Source: Leptospiraceae bacterium (GTDB taxonomy: Bacteria; Spirochaetota; Leptospiria; Leptospirales; Leptospiraceae). Taken from it: 64,000 nucleotides of DNA. Below the pieces are notes generated by a model. That model saw nothing but the letters and a program-made list of their open reading frames with translations, was not told the DNA's origin and did no database searches. This document shows, piece after piece, positions 51,898 to 60,511 of this stretch. The stretch lies in contig JACKPB010000005.1 of the NCBI GenBank assembly GCA_024233875.1, positions 186,001 through 250,000 on the forward strand, in the 5' to 3' direction. A program made the position numbers and the translations under genes. Position 1 is the first letter of the stretch; every line of letters begins with the position of its first letter.

Positions 51898-52263
51898 CTA
51901 TACGATCAGTTTAGAGATAGCATTCAAAAGTTGATCGGGGGAAAATGGTTTCACCAACCAAGCTTTAGCACCTGCTTCCAATCCTTTTCTTTTTTTGTCT
52001 TCCTGAGATTCTGTGGTTAGCATGATTATCGGAACAAACCTGGCTTTCTCGTCACTTCTTACTTTTTGAACAAAACTCAATCCATCCAAATTAGGCATAT
52101 TGACGTCACATATCACCAGATTGAATTCTTCACCGGTGACCTTATTGAATCCATCCAATCCATCAATGGCTTCTTTTACTTCATAACCGGCGTTTTTGAG
52201 CTGTAGATGCAAAACCTTCCTAAATACAGCAGAATCGTCTATAATGAGAATTTTTTTAGCCAA
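51898..52263 (-). CDS. cheY: CheY-type response regulator
   Basis: A 121-residue stand-alone receiver. Acidic pair D9/D10, phospho-acceptor D53 (ICDVNMPNLDG), switch Thr in MLTTES and Lys in LVKPFSPDQL. Position next to cheA supports the motor-binding CheY role, with FliN or FliM as target; other CheY copies may exist elsewhere. The start codon is TTG with a GAGAGG ribosome site about 7 bases upstream; no ATG is available. It is 12 bases downstream of the degenerate kinase gene. Confidence 0.92.
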   Translation of the reverse strand: MAKKILIIDDSAVFRKVLHLQLKNAGYEVKEAIDGLDGFNKVTGEEFNLVICDVNMPNLDGLSFVQKVRSDEKARFVPIIMLTTESQEDKKRKGLEAGAKAWLVKPFSPDQLLNAISKLIV

Positions 52264-52275
52264 ATCGGAACCTCT

Positions 52276-53511
52276 CTAATTGTTAAATATCGGTAATTGA
52301 ATTTCAGCAAGTACATAATTATCGTTTGAATCTCCGACAATATTTTTAATTGTAAAACTTCCATTGTGTTTGTGTATAATATAATCAACAGCAGTCAATC
52401 CCAAACCCAATCCAAACTTATTTGTTTTGATAATTTCATCCACCGGAGGATGGTTTCTAAAAAATGGCTCAATTAGAATCTTTTCCATTTCTTTTGGAAC
52501 ACCCTGATAAGCATCGTTATCGTATTTATTCTTTATATTTATAATGAATTTATCTTTTAAAATTTCAATTAAAAAATCTATAGTACTATCTTGAGATCCA
52601 TATTTGTAAGCGTTGAGCAATAATTCCTCGAGAATCATGAGAATCTTTTCTTCATCAATTTTCAAGTCTACCGATGGAATTGATTTTGGAAAATTGATTT
52701 TTATGTTCTTTTTTTCCATATAGGGATTGAGACTATTGATTAAAAATGGGATATCTTTCATTAAGTTAGAAGAATGGCAATTGGCGCGATTCGGCTCCAT
52801 ATCCATCAATCGAACCGTGTTCTGCAATCCATCCAGGAGACTTCTACTGTATTCATTGTTCTCAAAGAGTAGATCCATCACCTCTTTGTCCACAATACAC
52901 TTTCCATCTTTTTCTTCCTGGATATTTTTGATCATATCTACAAGAGAAACTGTTGTACCAACTCCGGAGCCCTGAGAAAGGGAAGTCGCCAGATTGTAGA
53001 TAAACAAACGATTCAGAGTAAATCGTCCCAGATGATCGATAACGTCCTCAGGATTTAACTTTTGGTTGTATCTCACACGAAATCCTTCATGTGCCAGAAG
53101 ATTTTCTTCCAGTCCCCTGAGATATTGCAGTTCTAAAATATCTTTCAATAAAAAGGAAAATTCCTCTTCAGAATAATTCTCAGGAAGAAATCGATCGAAT
53201 CCCCATTTCCGAATATTTTTCAATCCTTCCTCATATGAGGAATTGGAAACCAATACAGTGATGGGAGGCATTCGATCCGGCTGTTTCGTTTGCTGAATAA
53301 ATTCAGCTGGAGATGTTTCAGGAAAATGATCATGAAAAATAAAGATAAATGATTTTTTTTGTGATAAATAGTCACTCATGTGACTCACTTTGGGAAGAAG
53401 TGACTTTGGTAGGTTGAAAGAGGAAATATCTTTTTGTATACGACCGGAAAAATCACCTATCTTTGAAAAAATTAAAATCGGTTGGTTGATTGAGTATTTC
53501 GAGTCCTTCAT
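52276..53511 (-). CDS. Degenerate sensor kinase-like protein heading the chemotaxis operon
   Basis: A 411-residue soluble protein. Residues 1-120 resemble a receiver fold (QPILIFSKIG start) but have HDHFPE where the phospho-aspartate strand ends (SFIFIFHDHF), so receiver function is doubtful. Residues about 150-230 take the place of a HisKA domain but show no H-E/D-x-x-T-P box (FIYNLATSLSQGSG instead). The ATPase domain keeps the N-box (ELLLNAYKYGS), F-box (EPFFR) and G2 box (FGLGLGLTAVDYI) but lacks the DxGxG loop. It may bind ATP without autophosphorylating. It is 12 bases upstream of cheY and appears to be the first gene of the operon. Confidence 0.75.
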   Translation of the reverse strand: MKDSKYSINQPILIFSKIGDFSGRIQKDISSFNLPKSLLPKVSHMSDYLSQKKSFIFIFHDHFPETSPAEFIQQTKQPDRMPPITVLVSNSSYEEGLKNIRKWGFDRFLPENYSEEEFSFLLKDILELQYLRGLEENLLAHEGFRVRYNQKLNPEDVIDHLGRFTLNRLFIYNLATSLSQGSGVGTTVSLVDMIKNIQEEKDGKCIVDKEVMDLLFENNEYSRSLLDGLQNTVRLMDMEPNRANCHSSNLMKDIPFLINSLNPYMEKKNIKINFPKSIPSVDLKIDEEKILMILEELLLNAYKYGSQDSTIDFLIEILKDKFIINIKNKYDNDAYQGVPKEMEKILIEPFFRNHPPVDEIIKTNKFGLGLGLTAVDYIIHKHNGSFTIKNIVGDSNDNYVLAEIQLPIFNN

Positions 53512-53626
53512 GCAATGTGTTCTCAGGTATAAAGAATATACGATTTTCTGGATTCACTTTAAAAAGCTAATATTTTTTATAAATATAGGAATTTTTAAAA
53601 ATTTCAATCTTCTCCTTTTAGTAAGC

Positions 53627-53652
53627 TTGACCCTTACAAAACAAAAAATAAT
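53627..53652 (+). promoter_or_regulatory. Candidate tRNA-Leu promoter
   Basis: TTGACC (53627-53632) and AATAAT (53647-53652) precede the tRNA by 11 bases, with a short 14-base spacing; TAATGT at 53649 gives 16. The rest of the 53512-53662 gap is AT-rich and must also hold the divergent chemotaxis operon promoter, for which I see only weak candidates. Confidence 0.4.
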
Positions 53653-53662
53653 GTGGAATTAG

Positions 53663-53744
<82 letters not shown>

Positions 53745-53763
53745 TTCCCCATAGACAGGTTCT

Positions 53764-54831
53764 ATGTTTGAGATACTAACAAAAACATTTTATGGGAATA
53801 CCCTACTTACCTGGCTATCCGCCTCTGTCCTCATTTTACTATCCTTTGTATCGGGAAAGGTTATCTACACTGTTTTTTCAGGATTTTTAAAAAAACTAAC
53901 AGAAAAGACCGAAACCAAATGGGATGACATTCTTATCGATGGATTGAACATCCCTCTGACTTTTATCATAACCATCTTTGGACTCAGAGTTTCGTTGAAC
54001 ATTCTGACTCTTCCACCTTCAGTAGAGACCTGGATTTCCAAAATCTTCCATGTCCTCATTGTTCTAAATATTTCCTGGCTCCTCTCGAGACTCATTGATT
54101 CGATATTCAAAGAAATTCTCCTACCATTTGCTGAGAAAACAGAATCCGACCTGGATGATTTGATCTTTCCCCTCCTCAGAAAGGGTTTCAAAACCATAGT
54201 TTGGTCTATGGGAATAATAGTCGGATTGAACAATGCAGGTTATGACGTAGGTGCACTGATTGCAGGCCTGGGGATAGGAGGTGTAGCTATAGCTCTGGCA
54301 GCCCGTAATACATTATCCAATATCTTTGGGGGAATCACTATATTCATAGACCAACCTTTTCGAATCAATGACAAAATCAAACTTCGGGGCAGAGTGAGAG
54401 GTCTTGAGGGGAAAGTAGCTGAGGTTGGACTTCGTCAGACCAAACTCATCACGGATGATGGATACACACTCATCATTCCCAATTCAACATTCGCAAACGA
54501 TGCCATAGAAAATACTTCAACCGAACCATTCAAACGAAATACTTCCAAATTTATTATTAGCCTGAAAAATTCTTACGAAAAAATCACACAGGCTATGTTC
54601 ATTCTTGCCAATATTGCAAAAGAAGATCCGGATATAGAAAATAAGGATATCATTGTAGGCGTTTCAGGAATTGATGAGAAGGGTGTGAATCTGATTTATA
54701 TCTACTCAATCAATAAAAATGCGATTTCAGGAATTGTGCAAACCCGGGTAAACTTAAAAATCATTCAGGAGTTCGGAAGAGAGCAGATTGAGTGGGCTGT
54801 AACGAGCTCGGATCCGGACAATTATGATTGA
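53764..54831 (+). CDS. MscS-family mechanosensitive channel
   Basis: A 355-residue inner-membrane channel that opens on hypo-osmotic stress. About four to five membrane helices (near 14-40, 60-80, 90-110, 135-155) lead into the pore helix DVGALIAGLGIGGVAIALAARNTLSNIFGGITIF, the TM3 signature, followed by the beta domain DQPFRINDKIKLRG, VGLRQTKLITDDGYTLIIPNSTFANDAI. Longer N-terminal membrane part than E. coli MscS (286 residues). The gene follows the tRNA by 19 bases and precedes a CapA-like gene by 3. Confidence 0.92.
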   Translation: MFEILTKTFYGNTLLTWLSASVLILLSFVSGKVIYTVFSGFLKKLTEKTETKWDDILIDGLNIPLTFIITIFGLRVSLNILTLPPSVETWISKIFHVLIVLNISWLLSRLIDSIFKEILLPFAEKTESDLDDLIFPLLRKGFKTIVWSMGIIVGLNNAGYDVGALIAGLGIGGVAIALAARNTLSNIFGGITIFIDQPFRINDKIKLRGRVRGLEGKVAEVGLRQTKLITDDGYTLIIPNSTFANDAIENTSTEPFKRNTSKFIISLKNSYEKITQAMFILANIAKEDPDIENKDIIVGVSGIDEKGVNLIYIYSINKNAISGIVQTRVNLKIIQEFGREQIEWAVTSSDPDNYD

Positions 54832-54834
54832 ATT

Positions 54835-55878
54835 ATGAAAAAAATATCAATACCTATTCTGCTTTTCTTGATCTTCTTTTTTCTGCACAACACATTTGCG
54901 GGAATCATAGAAGTACCCCGAAAAACTAGAGTTCTGGCTGCCGGAGATGTGATGTTTGATTGGGGTCTCAGAGAAACCATGAAAACCAAAGGATTCTATT
55001 CACCGATTTTGGGGTTGAAATCTCTTTTTGAAACTGCTGACATCAGAATGGTCAACCTGGAAACTCCGGTCACCTCCGGAAACCTTGAACCTGATAAAAT
55101 AAAATCATATGTCTTCAATGCTAAGCCGGAAGAGCTGGGGCTTCTCGAGTTTTTAGAAGTAGATCATGTATTTTTGGCCAACAATCATTCAATGGACTAC
55201 GGGAAAGAAGGTCTTGAAGAAACTATGAAAATCCTGAATGAGAAGTCCATAGGATTTTCAGGTGCGGGTGCAAATCTTGATTCTGCATACTCTACCCGTA
55301 CAATTCAGAGACGGGATTTGAAACTTGAGATTACTTCTGTCAGTGCCATCGGAGAAAATAGACTCTTTGCCACCCGCTCCAACCCGGGTGCCGCACCCTA
55401 CTCTCTGAAAAAATTAGTCACATTTCCCGGTTCTAAGGAAGAATCAGTTTCCTTGCTATCCGTGCACTGGGGAGTGGAATACAGCCCGGAACCCACTGCC
55501 CAGCAAGTCCGGGATGCTCACAAACTTATAGATTCCGGATTCAAAATCATTATAGGACATCATCCACACATTCCTCAGGGCATTGAGAAATATGGAAATG
55601 GAGTCATATTTTATTCTATGGGGAATTTCATTTTTGGAAGCAAAAATCAATATCTCAACCACAATTTGATGGCGATTTTCCATTTCGAAGGCAATCGTTT
55701 GATTTATTGTGAAGTCATACCTGTTTTTGGAAAGTTTCAAAATTCCCAACACATCATCCATCCTCTGGAAGGTGAAGAAGCTGATAGTTTCCTGAAAGAA
55801 ATTGCCTACCTATCCCAAAAACTGGACACAAAACTAACTCTAAAAAACAATAGAGCTTATCTATTTTTCGAAGACTGA
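54835..55878 (+). CDS. CapA-family (PGA_cap) exported metallophosphatase-like protein
   Basis: A 347-residue protein with signal peptide (KKISIPILLFLIFFFLHNTFA). The CapA domain is clear: RVLAAGDVMFDWGLRETM, VNLETPVTSG, FLANNHSMDYGKEGLEETM, VSLLSVHWGVEYSPEPT, IIIGHHPHIPQGIEKYGNGVIFYSMGNFIF, that is, the metal-binding Asp, Asn-His and His-x-His sites of calcineurin-like enzymes. Founding members act in poly-gamma-glutamate capsule synthesis, but no pgsB/C is nearby, so substrate is unknown. Confidence 0.87.
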   Translation: MKKISIPILLFLIFFFLHNTFAGIIEVPRKTRVLAAGDVMFDWGLRETMKTKGFYSPILGLKSLFETADIRMVNLETPVTSGNLEPDKIKSYVFNAKPEELGLLEFLEVDHVFLANNHSMDYGKEGLEETMKILNEKSIGFSGAGANLDSAYSTRTIQRRDLKLEITSVSAIGENRLFATRSNPGAAPYSLKKLVTFPGSKEESVSLLSVHWGVEYSPEPTAQQVRDAHKLIDSGFKIIIGHHPHIPQGIEKYGNGVIFYSMGNFIFGSKNQYLNHNLMAIFHFEGNRLIYCEVIPVFGKFQNSQHIIHPLEGEEADSFLKEIAYLSQKLDTKLTLKNNRAYLFFED

Positions 55879-55948
55879 CTGTCTGATTTTTTGATTTCAT
55901 TTTTTTTTGTTTTTGAAATCTGTATTCCTGTACTAGATTCTGTATTCT

Positions 55949-56620
55949 ATGGTCAAAATTCTTCTACCAATACTTGTTCTTTTCCTATCCTCCTGCTTCA
56001 CCAATAGACAAACTTTCTATAAATCCGAAAAAGCCAGATATCCGGATGGAAAAGTCTTTACCTTTCCTCTCTATGACTTAAATTCTCAACTGGATGATCA
56101 GGATGACCCCATCCTGGAACTGATCAATCGAAATGTATCCAGGGAAACTGCACTCATTTTTGGTTCAATAGCCGTCAATCGGGAAACATTCACTACATCT
56201 ATACAAAAATCTCCATTAAAAAATCATTATCCTAATTTCTTGAAGGAAATCGGATTCTCAATCGGACAGAATTCCAACCTACCCCCGGAGATCATTCCGG
56301 CACTTAAGGAATTTTCTAAGGAAATTGGTGTAGAAATGGTACTCTTTCCTTTTATTTCCGGTAATTTTTTTGATATGAAACAGGGGGAAGAACTCAGATT
56401 GACAATTTTGCTTTATGATTCCCAAACCGGAGAATTTCAATACAGTGCAAACCTTGAAGGGATTAAGATACCCGGAGTAATTTTAGAAGCAAATCTGAAT
56501 GATGAAGAAAAAATACTTTCCGAATCCATAAAACTGATTGAAATTGAACTTAAGAAGTTTCTGAAACAATTGAAAAAGGACCTGGTAGAGTGGAAAACTC
56601 TTTCCGGAAACAGTAGGTAA
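55949..56620 (+). CDS. Putative lipoprotein upstream of fapA
   Basis: A 223-residue exported protein with lipobox LFLSSC (Cys at residue 16). The mature part begins FTNRQTFYKSEKARYPDGK and contains a central alpha/beta region (EIGVEMVLFPFISGNFFD, LRLTILLYDSQTGEFQYSANLEGI) reminiscent of small envelope-biogenesis lipoproteins, then a Lys-rich C-terminal helix. No family assigned. It lies 70 bases after the CapA-like gene; the gap contains a T-rich weak hairpin (GATTTCA with TGAAATC) but no clear terminator. Confidence 0.68.
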   Translation: MVKILLPILVLFLSSCFTNRQTFYKSEKARYPDGKVFTFPLYDLNSQLDDQDDPILELINRNVSRETALIFGSIAVNRETFTTSIQKSPLKNHYPNFLKEIGFSIGQNSNLPPEIIPALKEFSKEIGVEMVLFPFISGNFFDMKQGEELRLTILLYDSQTGEFQYSANLEGIKIPGVILEANLNDEEKILSESIKLIEIELKKFLKQLKKDLVEWKTLSGNSR

Positions 56621-56647
56621 AAACAATCTCTCCCCATATTTTACTTT

Positions 56648-56653
56648 TATAAT
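56648..56653 (+). promoter_or_regulatory. Candidate -10 box of the fapA promoter
   Basis: Perfect TATAAT 41 bases before the fapA start in the 73-base gap after the lipoprotein gene. No matching -35 hexamer is apparent at 16-18 bases. Confidence 0.45.
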
Positions 56654-56693
56654 CACCCGGGGTAGTCGAAACTTAAATAGGAAACTAAAAATT

Positions 56694-58682
56694 ATGGACA
56701 AACTCAAAAATCTACTTTTCGAACAGGAAACTGAACTGGAAAAAAATGCTACAGAAAAAGTAGAGGTATTGGGTGACTCTATAGATGAATGCCTAAAATT
56801 AGCTTCCAAACATCTCAATAAGCCTATTTATGATTTAGAATATGAAGTCTTAAAGCGTGGCAAAAAAAAGTTTTTTATCAAAGAACCTTATCACATTAGA
56901 GTTTTCAAGATCAATCACGATGACAGCATCGATGATCTGAGAGGATTGGATCAAAAGCTAACCGGTGGTTCCGGCAAACTAGCATCAGCAGAACTAAAAG
57001 AATTGATCAAACCCAAAGACATAGATGGATACCTGAGGGTGAAGTACTACAGACATGGATTGTACATCTCCGTCCATGAACCTGTTGGAGAAGGAAAACC
57101 GGTTCGTGTGGAAGATGTGATGAGGAAGATCTCAATTCGTGGAATCCCCTTACCCAATGAAGATAAGGTCAGAAGTGTAGTCGAACAAAAAACCGGTGAA
57201 TATGTAAGAGTCGGAGATGCAAAGCTCAAACCCTTTGCGGAAGCAACTATCAAATTGGATATATCTCAGGACAAAATGAAAGCTTATGCAATCATGAGTC
57301 CACCCAAAGCGGGAGGAAGAGACTTTGAAGTTCAGGATGTGATCTATGAACTCAAGAAAGAAGATATAGTTTATGGAATCAAAGAAGATATCATTCAGGA
57401 TATGCTTGAAAATGAACGATACAATGAACCCATCCTGGTAGCCTCAGGAGATCACCCTGTAAAAGGAAATGATGCTAAGATAATTTATCATGTTCGAATA
57501 GAAAGAAACATCAAACTCAAAGAAGATCCAAATGGTAAGGTGGATTTTAAAAATCTCGATCTAATTGAAAACGTTGTAGTGGGACAACTCCTTGCCGAAA
57601 AAATTCCTGCTGAAAAAGGGAAGTACGGACGTGACTTATTCAATCAACCCATAGAAGCAAAAGATGGTGTGGATATGGCACTCCTACCCGGAAAAGGAAC
57701 GATTCTATCTGAGGACAAGACAAAACTCACTGCTGAAGTCAATGGACAGGCTATATTTATCGAGGGAAAAGTTAATGTTGAAACTGTTTACAAGGTAAAT
57801 GGTGACGTCAGTATGCGCACCGGTAATATTACATTTCTCGGATCTATCATTGTCACGGGAAATGTGGAGGATAATTTTCATATCAAAGCATCCGGAAATA
57901 TTGAAATTTACGGAACAGTTCAGAAAGCAATCATTGAAGCTGACGGCGATGTAATCATTCGTCAGGGGGTAACGGGAAGAGATGAGGCTAAGATCATTTC
58001 GTCCAACGGAAATATTGTAGCCCGATTCATTCAGGATGCTAATGTAATCACCGATAAGGATGTAATTGTCCAGGAAGTGATTATGAATTCCAATGTCAAT
58101 GCTGGCGGGACAATTGTATGCAATGGGAAAAAAGCTTACATTGTAGGTGGTCAGATTCGGGCCGGAAAAATGATTCATGCTAAAAACATAGGCTCCAAGT
58201 CCAATCCTCAAACAGATCTCATTGTTGGTATCAGCCCCAAATTATTGAAACAGGTCGAAGAGTATGAACTTAAGAAAAAAGACTCTCAGGCGAAACTCGA
58301 CAGTCTTTCCAAAAGTTTAAAAACGATCCGCGCCAGAAAAGAAGCCGACCCTGAGTCATTTACCGAAGAGCATCAGAACCATATGAAAAAGCTGGAGAGC
58401 GGTATCAAAAAAGTAGAAAAACGCATAATGGACTACGACAAAGAAATCCAAACTCTTCAGGTTTATATGGAACAGACGTCACAGCAGGGAAAGGTTTATT
58501 TTGAAAAAACCATGTTTCCAGGAGTAACGGTCACAATCAAAAACTCTGATCCTTTTATTTGTAAAAATGAAATCCAATCCAAAATTCTCTTTCTGGAAAA
58601 TGATCGAATCAAACAAAAACCATATGTAGATCCTGAGTCTGAAGGTTCGGATAAGAAAAAGAAATCATCAGGTAAGTCCTAA
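56694..58682 (+). CDS. fapA: FapA (DUF342) polymer-forming protein with Jag-like N-terminus
   Basis: A 662-residue DUF342 protein. Residues about 20-75 resemble a Jag N-terminal domain (DSIDECLKLASKHLNKPIYDLEYEVLKRGKKKFF), then the FapA N-terminal domain, the G-rich KGKYGRDLFNQPI region near 310-325, and a right-handed beta-helix (VNGDVSMRTGNITFLGSIIVTGNVEDNF to VNAGGTIVCNGKKAYIVGGQIRAGK). A coiled coil lies near 520-600 and a basic tail ends the protein. FapA proteins are linked to flagellar or surface-structure assembly and cell polarity; the exact role is unsettled. Followed by a membrane/HTH gene, remA and gmk. Confidence 0.88.
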   Translation: MDKLKNLLFEQETELEKNATEKVEVLGDSIDECLKLASKHLNKPIYDLEYEVLKRGKKKFFIKEPYHIRVFKINHDDSIDDLRGLDQKLTGGSGKLASAELKELIKPKDIDGYLRVKYYRHGLYISVHEPVGEGKPVRVEDVMRKISIRGIPLPNEDKVRSVVEQKTGEYVRVGDAKLKPFAEATIKLDISQDKMKAYAIMSPPKAGGRDFEVQDVIYELKKEDIVYGIKEDIIQDMLENERYNEPILVASGDHPVKGNDAKIIYHVRIERNIKLKEDPNGKVDFKNLDLIENVVVGQLLAEKIPAEKGKYGRDLFNQPIEAKDGVDMALLPGKGTILSEDKTKLTAEVNGQAIFIEGKVNVETVYKVNGDVSMRTGNITFLGSIIVTGNVEDNFHIKASGNIEIYGTVQKAIIEADGDVIIRQGVTGRDEAKIISSNGNIVARFIQDANVITDKDVIVQEVIMNSNVNAGGTIVCNGKKAYIVGGQIRAGKMIHAKNIGSKSNPQTDLIVGISPKLLKQVEEYELKKKDSQAKLDSLSKSLKTIRARKEADPESFTEEHQNHMKKLESGIKKVEKRIMDYDKEIQTLQVYMEQTSQQGKVYFEKTMFPGVTVTIKNSDPFICKNEIQSKILFLENDRIKQKPYVDPESEGSDKKKKSSGKS

Positions 58683-58703
58683 GTTTGAGAGGTTCGAATT
58701 AGT

Positions 58704-59612
58704 GTGGAACTCCTCGCCTTAGTAATTTTTAATATAGTTTTTGGAGTGATCCTCTACTTTACTATTTCAATAAAAGTTACCAATAGTGTTCGTGATTATC
58801 AAATCACAAAAATGAAAAAAGAAATTCAAAACTTAACTTTAAATTTCTACAAGGAATCCGAAAGTTATCTTTCCTTTATGGATTCGAGGATCAATATTTT
58901 AAAAAACCTGATTCAGAAAGCTGAATCGATGGGAATAGATTTTCAAAAACTTGAATCACTTGAAACAGATAGATTCACTAAAAAATTTGAAGAGAAAAAA
59001 CAGGAAAGAGATGAGATCACCCAGCTGGTGGAAATTCTAAAAAAAGAACCCACACCACCTATCACATCCAAACAAAAGTCATCACCCCAAGAAAGTCTAA
59101 AGTCTTCTAACAAAGTAAAGAATTCAGATACAAAACAAAATCCCCTAAGTAAACCTACCGAACCATCAGATGATGGAGTTTTACCCTTCCTGGGAAAAGT
59201 ATTTCGTGGAATTATGGGAGTACCTGATCCCATCACAAGTCGGGAAATTTTACTGACAGAGAGACCTCCTCAAAATGCCCCACCTAAAAAGAATCATAAA
59301 TACGATATATCGATAGGTGGAAATCCATTTGAAGATACACAAACCATTCAGAATCAAACCCAGATTCCAAGACGTCAATTTTCAGAATTTTTAGATTCTG
59401 ATGAGAAAAATGAACCTCCGGAAGATAAAATTACTATCTCAGTAGAAGCCGCTTTGAGAGATTTGCCAGAATCGGCTCCTAAAGTTGACAAAGTTGTTTA
59501 TTTACTAAAAAAAGGCTTTTCTCATACCCAAATTTCTGAAGAATTGGGATTAGCGATCCCCGAAATCTCTCTGATAGAGACGATAAAGATCGAAAAAAAC
59601 AGAAGGATATAA
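58704..59612 (+). CDS. Membrane-anchored protein with C-terminal HTH-like segment
   Basis: A 302-residue protein starting at GTG, with GAGAGG upstream. One membrane helix (residues 2-22), coiled coil (about 30-105), a low-complexity Lys/Ser/Pro linker (105-155), and a C-terminal helical region ending VVYLLKKGFSHTQISEELGLAIPEISLIETI, which reads like a helix-turn-helix. The same general design (membrane helix, coiled coil, terminal HTH) occurs in DUF6115-type proteins that follow DUF342 genes in Firmicutes; homology is my inference. It sits between fapA and remA. Confidence 0.65.
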   Translation: MELLALVIFNIVFGVILYFTISIKVTNSVRDYQITKMKKEIQNLTLNFYKESESYLSFMDSRINILKNLIQKAESMGIDFQKLESLETDRFTKKFEEKKQERDEITQLVEILKKEPTPPITSKQKSSPQESLKSSNKVKNSDTKQNPLSKPTEPSDDGVLPFLGKVFRGIMGVPDPITSREILLTERPPQNAPPKKNHKYDISIGGNPFEDTQTIQNQTQIPRRQFSEFLDSDEKNEPPEDKITISVEAALRDLPESAPKVDKVVYLLKKGFSHTQISEELGLAIPEISLIETIKIEKNRRI

Positions 59613-59613
59613 A

Positions 59614-59904
59614 TTGTCTTCTTACAGAGTTCTGAACATAGGTTTTTCAAACATCGTCCTACTCGCAAAAGTAGTCTGTATTTTACAGGCTGATTCTGCA
59701 GCCGGAAAAAGATTGCGCCAGGAAGCGAAAAACTCCGGTCATTTATTAGATGCCACCCAGGGTAGAAAAACCAGGTCTCTGATCATTACAGACTCCAACC
59801 ATCTGATCCTCTCCAGCCTACGTACTGAATCTTTATACAAAAGAATTGACACGGGAGACAATCAGACCCCAGTAGAAGAAGAGGTCCTCGAAGATCGTGA
59901 TTGA
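59614..59904 (+). CDS. remA: RemA/DUF370 family regulator
   Basis: A 96-residue protein of the DUF370/RemA family; in Bacillus subtilis RemA is a DNA-binding activator of biofilm-matrix genes that forms ring-shaped oligomers. Matching segments are LNIGFSNIVLLAKVVCIL, SAAGKRLRQEAKNSGHLLDATQGRKTRSLIITDSNHLILSSLR, followed by an acidic tail not usual in short members. The TTG start has AAGGA 8 bases upstream. It overlaps gmk by 8 bases, reproducing the common remA-gmk order. Confidence 0.87.
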   Translation: MSSYRVLNIGFSNIVLLAKVVCILQADSAAGKRLRQEAKNSGHLLDATQGRKTRSLIITDSNHLILSSLRTESLYKRIDTGDNQTPVEEEVLEDRD

Positions 59905-60481
59905 AAATGCGAAAAATCTATTCATAATCTCATCAGTAGCCGGTGGAGGGAAATCAACTTTAATTGATTTATTGCTTCGAAAGCACAATGATATTTTGTT
60001 TTCAGTCTCCTACACTTCCAGAGAAAAACGATCAGGTGAAAAAGATGGAATGAACTATCATTTTGTGGATAGAGGTAGATTTGAGTCTTTGATAGAAGTA
60101 GGTTTCTTTTATGAATGGGCTCTCGTCCATGACAATTATTATGGAACTCCAAAAGATTTTATAATCAAAAATCTCGAAGACGGTCACAAAATCATTTTGG
60201 ACATAGATGTTCAGGGAGCTAGAAAAGTTAAAGAATCCCTGCCCGGAGCTACTGCAATCTTTATTTTACCTCCCAGTAAGGAAGTCTGGATAGAAAGACT
60301 CAGAAAGAGAGGAACAGAGAACAAAGAAATTCAAGAAAAACGAATTCGGAATGGACTCAAAGAATTAGAGCTTCAGGATAGTTTTGATCACAAGATCATC
60401 AATGATGATTTGCACAAAGCATTTGTAGAACTTGAAAATTTGATTTATCCTGAAGTTTCAGTCAAGATCCCGGAACTTTAA
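59897..60481 (+). CDS. gmk: Guanylate kinase with variant P-loop
   Basis: Phosphorylates GMP to GDP. A 194-residue protein with TSREKRSGEKDGMNYHFVDRGRFESLI (GMP-binding region), YGTPKDFI, IILDIDVQGARKVKE and FILPPSKEVWIERLRKRG, all standard for Gmk. The P-loop reads SVAGGGKST (residues 13-21) instead of GPSGAGKST; the essential GxGKS/T end is kept. The start is GTG (59897), overlapping remA by 8 bases. Confidence 0.93.
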   Translation: MIENAKNLFIISSVAGGGKSTLIDLLLRKHNDILFSVSYTSREKRSGEKDGMNYHFVDRGRFESLIEVGFFYEWALVHDNYYGTPKDFIIKNLEDGHKIILDIDVQGARKVKESLPGATAIFILPPSKEVWIERLRKRGTENKEIQEKRIRNGLKELELQDSFDHKIINDDLHKAFVELENLIYPEVSVKIPEL

Positions 60482-60511
60482 AATTTATCTTAATTTATTT
60501 TGATCAATAAA

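Noticed and set aside
55894..55921. Possible terminator hairpin before the 55949 lipoprotein gene
   Set aside because: Seven-bp stem with a 14-base T-rich loop and no proper T-tract after the stem.
57705..58211. 168-codon frame antisense to fapA
   Set aside because: It lies wholly within the beta-helix coding region of fapA, whose repetitive codon pattern keeps the reverse frame open; no start signal.
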